A DNA stretch of 64,000 nucleotides from Clostridium_AW sp963515715 (GCF_963515715.1 NZ_CAUPZS010000002.1:186001-250000), one strand, 5' to 3'. Positions 1-8,936 are shown, counted from the first letter of the stretch. Made by a program: numbers and translations. Notes: generated from the letters alone by a model not told the origin.

Positions 1-1
1 A

Positions 2-1228
2 TCTTATATACCACAAAAACCCTCTGAATCATATGATTTGTCTAAGTTTATATATTCTTTTTCAGAGTTAACTGAAGGTGAAACATTACAAATAGCCAAT
101 AAGACTGTTACTATTTTTAAAAATGGAGAATGGAAAATTTCCAAAAGTGACGAAGGAAAAATTGGTTTATTAAAAGAAACATGGGCATCTGGAAGTATTG
201 TTAAACAAAGTGGAACAGCTGCTGAATTTTTAGCAAAATACTTGATTGATAGGAAGCCATTAGATGGACTTGGTGTATTATATAAAATTCATAACATGGG
301 TGAAGATGGTTTAGGATATCGTTATGTTACTGGGCCCTTAAAAGAAGATGCCATTAGAGGCAAGTTTTATTCAGGTGTACCGTTGGAGAGAACTAGAGAG
401 ATAGAAGCTGGTATTTCTTTAAAATATAAACCTATTGTGAATTTCTATGATTATAGTGGAGGTTTTGGAAACATAAGGCATGAAGGTGGAGTTGCATTCA
501 ATAGTGGTAAAAAGCCTATAAAAATGCTTCAGCACTTAATGTTTACTGCAAACTTAAAGCCTTGTGATATAGTACTGGATTTCTTCAGTGGTAGTGCAAG
601 CACTGCTCACGCATTAATGGACTACAACCAAAGCAAAAATATGAATTTTAAATTTATAATGGTTCAGTTACCTGAACCAATAGATGAAAAATCAGAAGCT
701 TTTAAAGCTGGCTATAAAAACATATGGGAAATAGGAAAAGAGCGTATAAGACGTGCTGGGGATAAAATTGTTGAAGAAAACAAAGATAAAGAAGGCATTA
801 AGGATTTAGATATTGGATTTAAGGTGTTTAAGTTAGATTCTTCTAATATTAAGCCTTGGAATCCAAGTTATGAAAATATAGCAAACAGATTAGACGAAAT
901 GGTTGATAATTTTGTGGAAGATAGAATAGAGGAAGATGTAGTTTATGAAATAATGCTTAAGTATGGCATTGATTTAACCTATCCTATTGAAGTTAGAGAA
1001 ATTAGTGGAAAAAAAGTATTTAGTATAGGCTTTGGAGCTTTAATTATTTGTCTGGATAATGAGATTACTTTAGATGTGGTTAATGGTATTGTGGATTTAA
1101 AAAATGAGCTATCCCCTGAAATTACTAGAATAGTATTTAAGGATAATGGATTTAAAACGGATTCTGTAAAAACTAATGCTATAGAAATATTGAAGAGAAA
1201 TAATATAAATGAAGTAATGAGCATATAG
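2..1228 (+). CDS. mod: Type III restriction-modification DNA methyltransferase Mod, C-terminal part (cut by window edge)
   Basis: The frame is open to the left edge, so this is the C-terminal part of a longer protein and the TTG at 38 is not its start. The segment LDFFSGSASTAHALM (about residue 185 of the visible part) is the AdoMet-binding motif I of beta-class N6-adenine methylases. It lies C-terminal to the catalytic motif IV, which must be off the edge. Mod recognises the site, methylates adenine, and forms the enzyme complex with Res. The stop is followed 13 bases later by the Res start, with an AGGAGG-type ribosome site between, so the two genes form one operon. Family call is firm; site specificity cannot be told. 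Confidence 0.9.
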   Translation, partial: SYIPQKPSESYDLSKFIYSFSELTEGETLQIANKTVTIFKNGEWKISKSDEGKIGLLKETWASGSIVKQSGTAAEFLAKYLIDRKPLDGLGVLYKIHNMGEDGLGYRYVTGPLKEDAIRGKFYSGVPLERTREIEAGISLKYKPIVNFYDYSGGFGNIRHEGGVAFNSGKKPIKMLQHLMFTANLKPCDIVLDFFSGSASTAHALMDYNQSKNMNFKFIMVQLPEPIDEKSEAFKAGYKNIWEIGKERIRRAGDKIVEENKDKEGIKDLDIGFKVFKLDSSNIKPWNPSYENIANRLDEMVDNFVEDRIEEDVVYEIMLKYGIDLTYPIEVREISGKKVFSIGFGALIICLDNEITLDVVNGIVDLKNELSPEITRIVFKDNGFKTDSVKTNAIEILKRNNINEVMSI

Positions 1229-1241
1229 GAGGGAAACTTAA

Positions 1242-4190
1242 ATGAAACTACAATTTAATCCAGATTTAGACTATCAAAAGGAAAGTATCTCTTCTATAGT
1301 TAATATTTTTAAGGGGCAAACCCCAGCACAATCAAATTTTACGGTATCCGCTTTAATGGACAAAGCAGGAACAGAAGGTAAGCTTATAACTAATACAGGT
1401 ATAGGTAATAGATTAGAGCTAGATGAGGAGGATCTCTTAAAAAATGTAAGAGATATTCAACTTAAAAATGGACTTAAACCTTCAACTTTAAAGGAGTTAG
1501 GTAAAAATAATTTTAAATTTACAGTGGAAATGGAAACAGGCACAGGAAAGACTTATGTTTATTTAAGAACCATATTTGAGCTTAATGCTAAATACGGCTT
1601 TACAAAGTTTGTGATAGTAGTTCCCTCCGTTGCCATTAAAGAGGGTGTTGTTAAGTCTATAGATATTATGACAGAACATTTTAAAGGACTTTATAATAAT
1701 GTAATATTTAAATCTTATGAATATAAAGCAAAACAATTAGATATTATAAGAGATTTTGCAACCAGTGACAATATAAGAATAATGGTTATGACCATTCAAT
1801 CCTTTAACAAGGATAGTAATGTAATTAATATAGACAATGAAAAAACTAATGGGGTTAAGCCTATTGAATTTATAAAAGAAACTAATCCTATTGTAATTAT
1901 AGATGAACCCCAAAGTTCAGCTAGTACAGAGAAAGCCATGGATGCGATTAATTCATTAAATCCATTATGTACAGTGGGGTATTCTGCTACCCATAAACAT
2001 AAACATAATTTAATGTTTAGACTAGATGCTGTAGATGCCTATGAAAGACAATTAGTAAAACAAATAGAGGCTGCCAGTGTTATTTCAAAGGATAACAATA
2101 ATGCAGCCTATATAAAGCTTATAAGCGTAAATAATAAAAAATCACCAATTAAAGCAAAAATTGAAATAGATAAATGGGATGATAAAAAAGGAACAATAGT
2201 TAGAAGTGCAAAAGAATGCAAAGTAGGAAATGATTTATATGATCTCTCTGGAGAAAGAGCGGTATATAAGGGGTATCAAATCACAGAGATAAATGCCAAA
2301 GAAGGAGATGAATATGTTTCTTTTGTAGGACATGAACCTATAAGATTGGGAGAAATTCGTGGTGAAATTGATGATGATATAATGAAAAGAACTCAAATAA
2401 GAAAAACTATTGAAGAGCATTTAAACAAAGAGCTTAGACTTAAAAAAGAAGGAATAAAGGTCCTTAGTTTATTTTTTATAGATAAAGTTGCAAACTATAG
2501 AACTATAGACAAAGAAGGAAATCCGCAAAAAGGAAAGTATGCCCTTTGGTTTGAAGAGGAATATAAAAAATCTATACAAAACCCTAAGTATAAAGCTCTA
2601 TTTAATGATGTGGATACAGAAACAGCGGCAGAATTAGTTCATAATGGATATTTTGCACAGGATAAAAAGGGAGCATTAAAAGATACAAGTGGTTCAACAG
2701 CAGCGGATGAGGATGCATATAGCTTAATAATGAAAGATAAAGAAAAATTGCTGAGTTTCGATACAAAATTAAAATTTATATTCTCGCATTCAGCATTAAA
2801 AGAAGGTTGGGATAACCCAAATGTATTCCAAATATGTACTTTAAATGAAACAAAGTCAGAATCAAAAAAGAGGCAAGAAATAGGTAGAGGTTTAAGACTA
2901 GCAGTTAACCAAGAAGGTGAAAGAGTATACGGTTTTGCTGTAAACACATTAACTGTAATGGCTAATGAAAGTTATGAAGACTTTGCTAGAAAGCTACAAA
3001 ATGAATATGAAGAAGATGAAGGCATTAAATTTGGTGTTGTTGAGAAGCATAGCTTTGCTAATATTATAATATCAAAAGATGGAGAATCTACATATTTAGA
3101 ACAAGAAGGTTCTCAAAAGATATTCAACTATCTAAAAGAAGTTAGATATATAGATGATAAAGGGAAAATAACAGATGAACTAAGAACAGCTTTAAAACAG
3201 CAAAAGGTAGATATACCTGAAGAATTTAAAGCAATAGAAACTCAAATAGTTGCTAATCTTAAAAGGTTAGCTGGTAGCTTAAATGTAAAGAATGGAGAAG
3301 ATAAAAAGCCTGTACACTTAAATAAAATAAGATATTTAAGTCCAGAATTTAAGGAGTTATGGGATAGAATAAAATACAAGACAACATATTCAGTTGAATT
3401 TGATTCTAATGAACTTATAAGTAAATGTGCTAAAGAAATAAAAAACACTCTTAGTATTAATAAAGCTAAGTTAGTTTATTCAAAAGCAGAAATAGATATA
3501 ACTAAAGCTGGAACAACAACTGAAGAAAATAATAGATACAGTATTGATATAGAAGAGCCTAATTTTATATTACCAGATATAATCACTTTCTTACAAAATG
3601 GAACAAATTTGACTAGAAGAACATTAGTAGAAATACTAAAAAAATCGGAAAGATTAAGTGATTTTAAAAAGAATCCTCAAAAGTTTATGGATGAAGTAGC
3701 TAGTATTATTAAAAGAAAAATGAGATTAATGATAGTTGATGGTATTAAGTATGAAAAGATAGGTGATGGTGAGTATTATGCTCAGGAACTATTTGAAACT
3801 GAGGAGCTCAGTGGATATTTATCTAAGAACATGATTGAAAGTAAAAAGTCTGTTTATGATTATATTATTTATGATTCAGATGTAGAGGCAGAGTTCGCTA
3901 AAAAGTTCGAAAAAAATGATAGTGTAAAAATGTATATTAAATTGCCAGATTGGTTTAAAGTAGAAACACCACTAGGAAGTTACAATCCAGACTGGGCAGT
4001 ATTAATAGAAAAGGATAATACAGAAAAACTCTATTTTGTAGTTGAAACCAAAGGAAACATTTTAGCGGAAGAGCTAAGAGAAAGAGAATATAAAAAAATT
4101 CAATGTGGATATAAGCATTTCGCAGCACTGGGTAATAAAATTAGATTTAAAGAAACAGATAATTTTGAGAAGTTCATTGAGAATGTATAA
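1242..4190 (+). CDS. res: Type III restriction enzyme Res subunit
   Basis: An ATP-dependent restriction subunit that works with Mod. Residues 98-104 hold the Walker A loop GTGKT of an SF2 helicase and IIDEPQSS (about 218-226) is the DExx-like box. GWDNPNVF and QEIGRGLRLA, near 515-560, are late helicase motifs. Close to the C-terminus, NPDW followed by VETKG gives the D and ExK of a PD-(D/E)XK nuclease. At 982 residues it has the usual Res length and no interruption, so it is probably active if Mod is intact. The start follows GGAGGG by a normal distance. A decayed PC4-like gene lies directly after the stop. Confidence 0.95.
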   Translation: MKLQFNPDLDYQKESISSIVNIFKGQTPAQSNFTVSALMDKAGTEGKLITNTGIGNRLELDEEDLLKNVRDIQLKNGLKPSTLKELGKNNFKFTVEMETGTGKTYVYLRTIFELNAKYGFTKFVIVVPSVAIKEGVVKSIDIMTEHFKGLYNNVIFKSYEYKAKQLDIIRDFATSDNIRIMVMTIQSFNKDSNVINIDNEKTNGVKPIEFIKETNPIVIIDEPQSSASTEKAMDAINSLNPLCTVGYSATHKHKHNLMFRLDAVDAYERQLVKQIEAASVISKDNNNAAYIKLISVNNKKSPIKAKIEIDKWDDKKGTIVRSAKECKVGNDLYDLSGERAVYKGYQITEINAKEGDEYVSFVGHEPIRLGEIRGEIDDDIMKRTQIRKTIEEHLNKELRLKKEGIKVLSLFFIDKVANYRTIDKEGNPQKGKYALWFEEEYKKSIQNPKYKALFNDVDTETAAELVHNGYFAQDKKGALKDTSGSTAADEDAYSLIMKDKEKLLSFDTKLKFIFSHSALKEGWDNPNVFQICTLNETKSESKKRQEIGRGLRLAVNQEGERVYGFAVNTLTVMANESYEDFARKLQNEYEEDEGIKFGVVEKHSFANIIISKDGESTYLEQEGSQKIFNYLKEVRYIDDKGKITDELRTALKQQKVDIPEEFKAIETQIVANLKRLAGSLNVKNGEDKKPVHLNKIRYLSPEFKELWDRIKYKTTYSVEFDSNELISKCAKEIKNTLSINKAKLVYSKAEIDITKAGTTTEENNRYSIDIEEPNFILPDIITFLQNGTNLTRRTLVEILKKSERLSDFKKNPQKFMDEVASIIKRKMRLMIVDGIKYEKIGDGEYYAQELFETEELSGYLSKNMIESKKSVYDYIIYDSDVEAEFAKKFEKNDSVKMYIKLPDWFKVETPLGSYNPDWAVLIEKDNTEKLYFVVETKGNILAEELREREYKKIQCGYKHFAALGNKIRFKETDNFEKFIENV

Positions 4191-4352
4191 AGGAAGAAGG
4201 AATTAAATTTAATTTCTTCGAATGAGAAAGAACCTAAGTCATGACATTAGATAATGGGACGCTGTAGACGAAAAGATGGGCAAGAGTATAAAACATTTAC
4301 TATGGAGAAATTGAAAAAGCTTAAGTATGTGCTAAGTGGGATGGAATTTTAA
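4191..4352 (+). pseudogene. Decayed PC4/YdbC-like single-strand DNA binding protein gene
   Basis: Immediately after the Res stop, three reading frames give pieces that line up in order with the intact PC4-type protein at 37863-38084. These are ELNLISSNEKEPK, then HDIR-stop-WDAVDEKMGK, then FTMEKLKKLKYVLSGMEF. The N-terminal third is missing, an in-frame stop replaces one residue, and at least two frameshifts are needed to follow the match. The remnant shows that the left side of the window has lost genes whose relatives survive about 33 kb away. The alignment was made by eye. Confidence 0.7.
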
Positions 4353-4380
4353 TTAAGTACATTTATATTAAAGAAAATAC

Positions 4381-4435
4381 AAATCCTGCAAGTCTTAGTG
4401 GGCCTAAAAGACTTGCAAGATTTGTACTATTTTAT
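4381..4435 (+). terminator. Intrinsic terminator
   Basis: TGCAAGTCTT pairs perfectly with AAGACTTGCA across a short loop, extended by AAATC/GATTT, then a T-rich run. It closes the res operon and the PC4 remnant. Confidence 0.75.
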
Positions 4436-4605
4436 TGGCACGGAAGTAATACGCTTGAAGTTAATATATTTTTCATAGTTTTAATCTAGTGTTTAAAGGA
4501 AATTAGATAAAATTTAGGAGAGTATTTACAACTGTCGAAGAAGTTGTGTTATAGAATAATAATGTCCATGTGCTATTATTAAAATTACTGAGAGGTGGTA
4601 ACAAT

Positions 4606-4863
4606 ATGGATCACAAGTTAATTTACAAAAAAATTGAGGATTTAATACCTAAAGATAAGGTTGATGCTTTATATTTATTTGGATCTTATGCTGATGGTAC
4701 TTTTACAGAGAATAGTGATATTGATCTTGCAATTTTTAGTGATAATTTAAGTTATATAGAATTAGTTGATTTAGAGGATAAAATAAGTGAAAGACTTAAT
4801 AAAGAAGTAGACCTTGTATTACCAGAAAAAAGTGATTTTTTATTATCAAAAGAGATATTTTAA
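4606..4863 (+). CDS. MNT-type nucleotidyltransferase, probably cut short by a stop codon
   Basis: The protein has GSYADGTFTENSDIDLA, the GS-x-D-x-D signature of minimal nucleotidyltransferases (MNT/Pol-beta fold), which move a nucleotide to a protein or small molecule. ATG at 4606 is chosen because GAGAGGTGG lies just upstream. Only 85 residues are made before a TAA at 4861. In a partial second copy at 29130-29264 the same codon is CAA, and the frame here stays open after the stop to 4974. So the stop is probably a nonsense mutation of a protein of about 122 residues. No HEPN partner gene was found next to it, so toxin-antitoxin membership is unsupported. Confidence 0.7.
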   Translation: MDHKLIYKKIEDLIPKDKVDALYLFGSYADGTFTENSDIDLAIFSDNLSYIELVDLEDKISERLNKEVDLVLPEKSDFLLSKEIF

Positions 4864-4974
4864 GGTAAGTCTTTAATTGAGACATCAGAAGCTTTTGATA
4901 TGTGGTTTGAAAGATTTGAGGAATGGTTAGTTTCTGAATGGTGGTTTATAGAAATGTGTGGTTTAAATGATTAG

Positions 4975-5405
4975 CTTAAATTATTATATTAATTGACCAA
5001 TTTGCAGCACAAAAGGATATGAAAATTATATTCATGAAAAATATTGTAAAAAGAATAAGTAAAAATAAAAGCTTTAGATAGAACATTTTATCATCTGAAG
5101 TTTCTATCATCAAAAATTATATTTAATAAAAAACTACACCTGTTTATGATAATCTAAAAGTACCCTCAATAATAATTGAAAAGTTCCCCTGAAAATAATA
5201 CAATTCCCTTGTAGTGAAGTTACAGGGGGAGTGTTCTAGGGGTGATAAATTTGAGCAAAAAAGCTGAAATAATTTCATTTAGTAATTATAACAGGACTGA
5301 GTGTGTAATTTATATTAATTTATTGATAAGGACAGTTTGAGATTAACAAAGAACATACGGTGTATGGCTTACAATTATGCGCATAATAACTCCATAAACA
5401 ACCCT
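4975..5405. other. Gene-poor stretch with an inverted repeat and a short doubtful ORF
   Basis: No convincing gene. The DNA just before and at the start of this stretch (up to about 5035) repeats at 29265-29332. An inverted repeat TCCCCTG/CAGGGGGA spans 5185-5230, and a 29-codon TTG-start frame at 5253-5339 has a GGGGTG box ahead. It may be the 5' relic of a longer gene, which I cannot identify. Confidence 0.4.
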
Positions 5406-5439
5406 AAAACCGACAGGTTTCAACACCCTGTCGGTTTTT
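5406..5439 (+). terminator. Strong intrinsic terminator
   Basis: AACCGACAGG pairs with CCTGTCGGTT, followed by a T run. It isolates the phage-like module downstream. Confidence 0.85.
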
Positions 5440-5478
5440 ATTATATCCCCACCTTTATTATCATATTTTCCACTAAAG

Positions 5479-5515
5479 TTACGTCAAGTACGTAAATTAA
5501 CGTACCTTACGTTAA
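5479..5515. promoter_or_regulatory. Twin palindromic operators upstream of the XRE gene
   Basis: Two adjacent perfect dyads share ACGT half-sites: TTACGT caagt ACGTAA (5479-5495) and TTAACGTA cct TACGTTAA (5497-5515). They sit about 170 bases before a gene for an XRE-type repressor, as expected for a phage-like switch. Binding by that protein is inferred. Confidence 0.6.
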
Positions 5516-5685
5516 TGTGTCGATGAAACCTTGATAATTTACACTAAAGACAGAAAATACAGAATAATCAATACAAATAAGGGAATTTACGCCATAATAT
5601 GGTTGAATATGGAAATGGATGATGTTATAGTAATATTAATACTAATACAAACAGATGTTCTTGTAATTTGAAAGGGGGCCATTTA

Positions 5686-5922
5686 ATGAAAAAATTAATT
5701 AATGACTTGCCTTGGAATACAAAGCTTAAAATTTTAAGAATTGCTAAAGGGTGGACTCAATCGGAAGCAGCAAAGCGGTGCTGTACTAATCAAAAGATGT
5801 ATTGGAGCTGGGAGAATGGAAAAAGTTATCCCCGGATGAATAGTCAGGTTTTAATTAGTCAAGTTTATGATGTGAAAAGGATGGAAATCTTTACTCAAAG
5901 CGAAATGAATTTTGATTGTTAA
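5686..5922 (+). CDS. XRE-family helix-turn-helix regulator
   Basis: A 78-residue protein with a Cro/CI-type fold: KLKILRIAKGWTQSEAAKRC is the helix-turn-helix start and WENGKSYPR the typical loop after the recognition helix. ATG 5686 is used because AAAGGGGG stands 7 bases before it; a TTG further up lacks a ribosome site. It is the first gene of a phage-like run and probably controls the replication genes after it through the dyads at 5479-5515. The next gene starts 15 bases after its stop. Confidence 0.8.
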   Translation: MKKLINDLPWNTKLKILRIAKGWTQSEAAKRCCTNQKMYWSWENGKSYPRMNSQVLISQVYDVKRMEIFTQSEMNFDC

Positions 5923-5937
5923 AAGGGAGGGGTCTTT

Positions 5938-6681
5938 GTGAAGTATACAATACTTGGATTTAAGCAAAGTGAGCTAGTGAAGTTTGGCTTGGACACTGTA
6001 GATGCACTGATATTAAGGTATTTTGTTGACTTTAAAGATAGCGGACGTATGGTAAAAGAAGAGATAGATAATGGAATTTATTATTGGGTGAAATATGAAG
6101 GGATAATAGAAAGTCTGCCTATATTAAAACTAAAAAAAGATGCTGTATATAGAAGGTTGAAAAAGATGTCGAATGTTAATATACTTGAGCATAAAACTAT
6201 AATTGAGAATGGAATGTTTTCTTACTACGGTATTGGTTCTAAATTTATAGAGCTGATATCGGATTTTAAAACCAATCCTACGGTTTTAAATACTGAGCCC
6301 TATGTAAATAAAACCATAACCCCTACGGTTTTAAAACCTGAACAAAAGATTAATCTATTAAAAGACTCATCTATTAAAGATATTAATAATATATATACCT
6401 CAATTGTGAACTACTTGAATGAAAAGGCTAGTAAGAACTACAGAGTGAGCAGTAAAAAAACACAGCAGCTTATACGGGGGAGAGTGAAGGAAGGTTTTGC
6501 TTTAGAGGATTTTTATAAAGTGGTGGATAACAAAGTGGAGGAATGGCTAGGAACGGAAATGGAGAAATACTTAAGACCTGAAACTTTGTTTGGAACTAAA
6601 TTTGAGGGATATTTAAACCAAAAGAGTCAAGAAAGAGATTTTGAAGAAGTGGAGGATGAGGGACTTGGATTTAGCATATAG
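5938..6681 (+). CDS. Phage-type replication initiator (conserved phage C-terminal domain)
   Basis: The N-terminal 110 residues look like a winged-helix replication-protein domain. Residues about 150-235 (YLNEKASKNYRVSSKKT, then LRPETLFGTKFEGYLN) match the conserved phage C-terminal domain that I know as TIGR02220, found in DnaD-like initiators. GTG 5938 is the start, preceded by GGGAGGGG. It overlaps the DnaC-like gene that follows, the usual initiator plus loader arrangement of phage replication modules. The linker (about 95-145) is rich in Thr, Pro and Asn. The role is inferred from domain and context. Confidence 0.75.
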   Translation: MKYTILGFKQSELVKFGLDTVDALILRYFVDFKDSGRMVKEEIDNGIYYWVKYEGIIESLPILKLKKDAVYRRLKKMSNVNILEHKTIIENGMFSYYGIGSKFIELISDFKTNPTVLNTEPYVNKTITPTVLKPEQKINLLKDSSIKDINNIYTSIVNYLNEKASKNYRVSSKKTQQLIRGRVKEGFALEDFYKVVDNKVEEWLGTEMEKYLRPETLFGTKFEGYLNQKSQERDFEEVEDEGLGFSI

Positions 6682-7453
6682 GGATAAAATTGAAACTTGC
6701 GAAGTTTGCAAAGAACCCATAGGCATAGTGGTGGATTTATATTTTGGCTCTAGACTATATCCAAGGGCCTGCAAATGTAGAAGGGAAATCTATAGGCGAG
6801 AAAGATTTGAAGAGGAAAATAGAGAAAAGCAAATAAGGCTTAAAAGGGTTATAGCCAACAGCATGATGGATGAGAATTTTAGGACATGCACCCTTAAAAA
6901 TTGGGATCATAGAGTAGGCAATAAAAGCTTATATAAAATAGCCCTTGAGTACATAGAAAAATTTCACCATATGAAAAATAAAAATCAAGGCATGTTGATT
7001 TACGGAGAACCTGGAAATGGAAAGACCTACTTTTCTTCCTGTATAGCTAATGCACTTATGGATAGATCCATTCCCGTAATAGCAGTAGGAGCTATAGGAT
7101 TGACGGAGAGGATAAGTCAAAGCAAGAGAACTTGGGGAGATGAAGGAGTGTTTACGGTTTTAAATAGTTTAGAAAATGCAGATTTGCTTATAATTGATGA
7201 TTTAGGTGCAGAGGAGGATAATAAGTGGACAAGGGCTATGATATATCAAGTTATAGAAAAGAGAAATAGCTCAAGATTGCCAGCGATTATAACCACAAAT
7301 ATAAGCATCAATGAATTAAAGGAACGGTATAATGACAGAACCTATAGCAGGCTTGTGGAGATGTGCAGCTTTATTAGGAACACTGGAGGGGATATAAGAA
7401 AAATTAGAGGTAAAGGAAAAACAGAAAAATTTTTAGGGGAGGTATTAAATTAA
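6656..7453 (+). CDS. dnaC: DnaC-like helicase loader ATPase
   Basis: An AAA+ ATPase that would load the replicative helicase. Walker A is GEPGNGKT (about residue 117), Walker B LLIIDDLGAE, and ITTN serves as sensor 1. Cysteines near the N-terminus (CEVC and CKCRRE) form a likely zinc site, common in phage DnaC proteins. The start is uncertain: ATG 6656 or a TTG at 6641, both inside the end of the initiator gene, so the two are translationally coupled. The sigma factor gene begins two bases after the stop. Length of about 265 residues is normal. Confidence 0.85.
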   Translation: MRDLDLAYRDKIETCEVCKEPIGIVVDLYFGSRLYPRACKCRREIYRRERFEEENREKQIRLKRVIANSMMDENFRTCTLKNWDHRVGNKSLYKIALEYIEKFHHMKNKNQGMLIYGEPGNGKTYFSSCIANALMDRSIPVIAVGAIGLTERISQSKRTWGDEGVFTVLNSLENADLLIIDDLGAEEDNKWTRAMIYQVIEKRNSSRLPAIITTNISINELKERYNDRTYSRLVEMCSFIRNTGGDIRKIRGKGKTEKFLGEVLN

Positions 7454-7455
7454 AC

Positions 7456-8013
7456 ATGAAAAACCATGTTGTTTTAAATGAGTTTCTTATAAAAGCCAAG
7501 CAGGATGACAAGGAAGCCTTAGGAAAAATAATAGAGTATTTCATGCCTCTCATACTAAAAGAATCTTCAAGATACATAATAAAGTGTTACGATTATGAGG
7601 ACTTAGTACAGCATGGATATCTCTCCGTAATAAAGGCTGTAAATATGTATAAAGGAGAGCCAGACTACTTCATCCCATACTGCATAAGAGCTGTTCAACT
7701 AAACTACAAGGCTCTCTTAAAAAAAGAGATTAAGCATCATAGAGAAATACCAGATGAGTTCGTTCACTTAAATGAGGATTACTATTTTACCATAGAAGAT
7801 GAAATCTTAGCCTTCGAAAAAACAAAAGAATTATATGAAGCTATAGATAAGCTTTCTGAGGAAGAAAAAATGGTGGTAAGTAGTTTTTATATAAACAATA
7901 ATACCTTAGAGGAAATAGCAGTAGGAGGAGAAAAAAGCTATAACAATGTAAGGTACATAAAAGATAAAGCCATTAAAAAACTGCAGAAGATGCTTAAGGA
8001 ACATATATATTAA
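7456..8013 (+). CDS. Sigma-70-family factor, UviA/TcdR-like
   Basis: A 185-residue sigma factor with region 2 (DYEDLVQHGYLSVIKAVNMY) and region 4 (LSEEEKMVVSSFYINNNTLEEIA), and no regions 1 or 3 of a housekeeping factor. This shape and the holin-like gene 70 bases downstream recall UviA-UviB of the C. perfringens bacteriocin plasmid. Related small sigma factors (TcdR, BotR, TetR) turn on clostridial toxin genes. Here it could activate late or lysis genes of the module. I did not find a convincing matching promoter. A long hairpin separates it from the holin gene. Confidence 0.75.
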   Translation: MKNHVVLNEFLIKAKQDDKEALGKIIEYFMPLILKESSRYIIKCYDYEDLVQHGYLSVIKAVNMYKGEPDYFIPYCIRAVQLNYKALLKKEIKHHREIPDEFVHLNEDYYFTIEDEILAFEKTKELYEAIDKLSEEEKMVVSSFYINNNTLEEIAVGGEKSYNNVRYIKDKAIKKLQKMLKEHIY

Positions 8014-8020
8014 TTGATAG

Positions 8021-8061
8021 TTGAGAGTTGAGAATTGAGATTCTCCATTCTCAACTCTCAA
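8021..8061 (+). repeat. Long hairpin between sigma factor and holin genes
   Basis: TTGAGAGTTGAGAAT pairs perfectly with ATTCTCAACTCTCAA over a 11-base loop, followed by TTTTAAAAA. It may end part of the transcription or be a dispersed palindrome; both are open. Confidence 0.6.
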
Positions 8062-8083
8062 TTTTAAAAAGGGTGGTGGGAAT

Positions 8084-8257
8084 ATGTATGACGAATTAGT
8101 TAAGCTTATTAGTAACCTAGGATTCCCAGTAGCAGTTAGTATATATCTATTAGTAAAACTGGATACAAGGTTGGAGGAATTGACCAAAGCCTTTTTAAAG
8201 TTTTCTAACATATTGCTTTCTGCTATGGAACACCATGAAGAAGAGAGGCTACCTTGA
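8084..8257 (+). CDS. UviB/BhlA-type holin-like protein
   Basis: A 57-residue protein starting MYDELVKLISNLGFPVAVSI with one membrane segment (about 12-24) and a charged, coiled C-terminal tail (LDTRLEELTK). This is the shape of BhlA/UviB proteins, which make holes in the membrane to release bacteriocin or endolysin. GGTGGTGGG precedes ATG 8084. It follows a UviA-like sigma gene and precedes an amidase gene, so a lysis role fits. A terminator lies just after the stop. Confidence 0.8.
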   Translation: MYDELVKLISNLGFPVAVSIYLLVKLDTRLEELTKAFLKFSNILLSAMEHHEEERLP

Positions 8258-8283
8258 AAAAAGAGGGAGCCTCTCTTTTTTAT
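8258..8283 (+). terminator. Intrinsic terminator after the holin gene
   Basis: AAAGAGG and CCTCTCTTT arms with a three-base loop and a run of six Ts, right after the holin stop. Confidence 0.8.
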
Positions 8284-8369
8284 ATGATTAGAAAACTAAA
8301 AATATTTTTTGCAGTTATCTTTTTAAAGTCATATATATAGGTGAAAACAAAAATAAAGGAGGGATAGAG

Positions 8370-8591
8370 ATGGCTGTAGTTGCTGATAGGTATGATTCCG
8401 ACTTAGTGTTACAGGTAGTAACAGGGGTAGGAGATGACGGTAAGGAGAAAACTAAAAACAAGACCATATCCAAGATTAGTTTAACTGCAACAGATGAGGA
8501 TCTTTACGCTGTGGCGGTTGCTATGGCAGATGTATTGAAATATGAAACAATTTCAATACGTAGAATCAACAAAAACATACTATTAGGGTAA
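8370..8591 (+). CDS. DUF1659 family protein
   Basis: A 73-residue protein (MAVVADRYDSDLVLQVVTG, then KNKTISKISLTATDEDLYAV) of the DUF1659 type. Its function is unknown; it is regularly paired with DUF2922 in clostridia and bacilli, as here, 38 bases apart. AAGGAGGG precedes the ATG. The pair sits between the holin and the amidase genes, so it travels with the lysis module, but nothing in the sequence shows that it acts in lysis. Confidence 0.75.
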   Translation: MAVVADRYDSDLVLQVVTGVGDDGKEKTKNKTISKISLTATDEDLYAVAVAMADVLKYETISIRRINKNILLG

Positions 8592-8629
8592 ATTCCTAAA
8601 GTGAATTATTAAGGTAAGGAGGGGTGAAC

Positions 8630-8848
8630 ATGGATAAGACTTTAAGCATGAAGTTCACTGATAGCGAAGGGAAAAAGATTTCTATTTCTTTAAGTGAAAT
8701 AAAAGAGGATTTAACTGGACAAGAAGTAGAAGCTCTTATGGATGTAGTCTTGGCAAAACACACAGTATTCGATTTGAAAAATCCTTTAGTTTCAAAGGAC
8801 TCAGCTCAAATAGTTGCAAGAACTACAACAGAAGTATATAAGGCTTAG
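8630..8848 (+). CDS. DUF2922 family protein
   Basis: A 72-residue protein; the start at ATG 8630 is set by AAGGAGGGG a few bases upstream rather than the GTG two codons earlier. MKFTDSEGKKISISLSEIKE and the C-terminal VARTTTEVYKA are typical of DUF2922. Function unknown. It is the second gene of the DUF1659/DUF2922 pair, and a strong terminator follows directly. Confidence 0.75.
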   Translation: MDKTLSMKFTDSEGKKISISLSEIKEDLTGQEVEALMDVVLAKHTVFDLKNPLVSKDSAQIVARTTTEVYKA

Positions 8849-8876
8849 AAAAAAAGGCTCTTTGAGCCTTTTTTTA
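8849..8876 (+). terminator. Intrinsic terminator
   Basis: AAAAAGGCTC and GAGCCTTTTT arms with a three-base loop and a T run directly after the DUF2922 stop. Confidence 0.9.
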
Positions 8877-8936
8877 GTTAGAAGTTAAGGGAGAAATAAA
8901 GAGTAAAAATATTAGATTTTTATAGGGAGGGGTATT

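Noticed and set aside
979..1224. Minus-strand frame inside mod
   Set aside because: Shadow of the methylase reading frame, without a ribosome site or known domain. Similar shadow frames inside other genes were left out.
4606..4863. HEPN-MNT toxin-antitoxin pair
   Set aside because: No HEPN gene lies on either side; the following DNA to 5405 is non-coding.
7456..8257. Botulinum or C. difficile type toxin locus
   Set aside because: The sigma factor and holin resemble regulators and release factors of such loci, but no toxin or accessory gene lies near; phage replication genes do.
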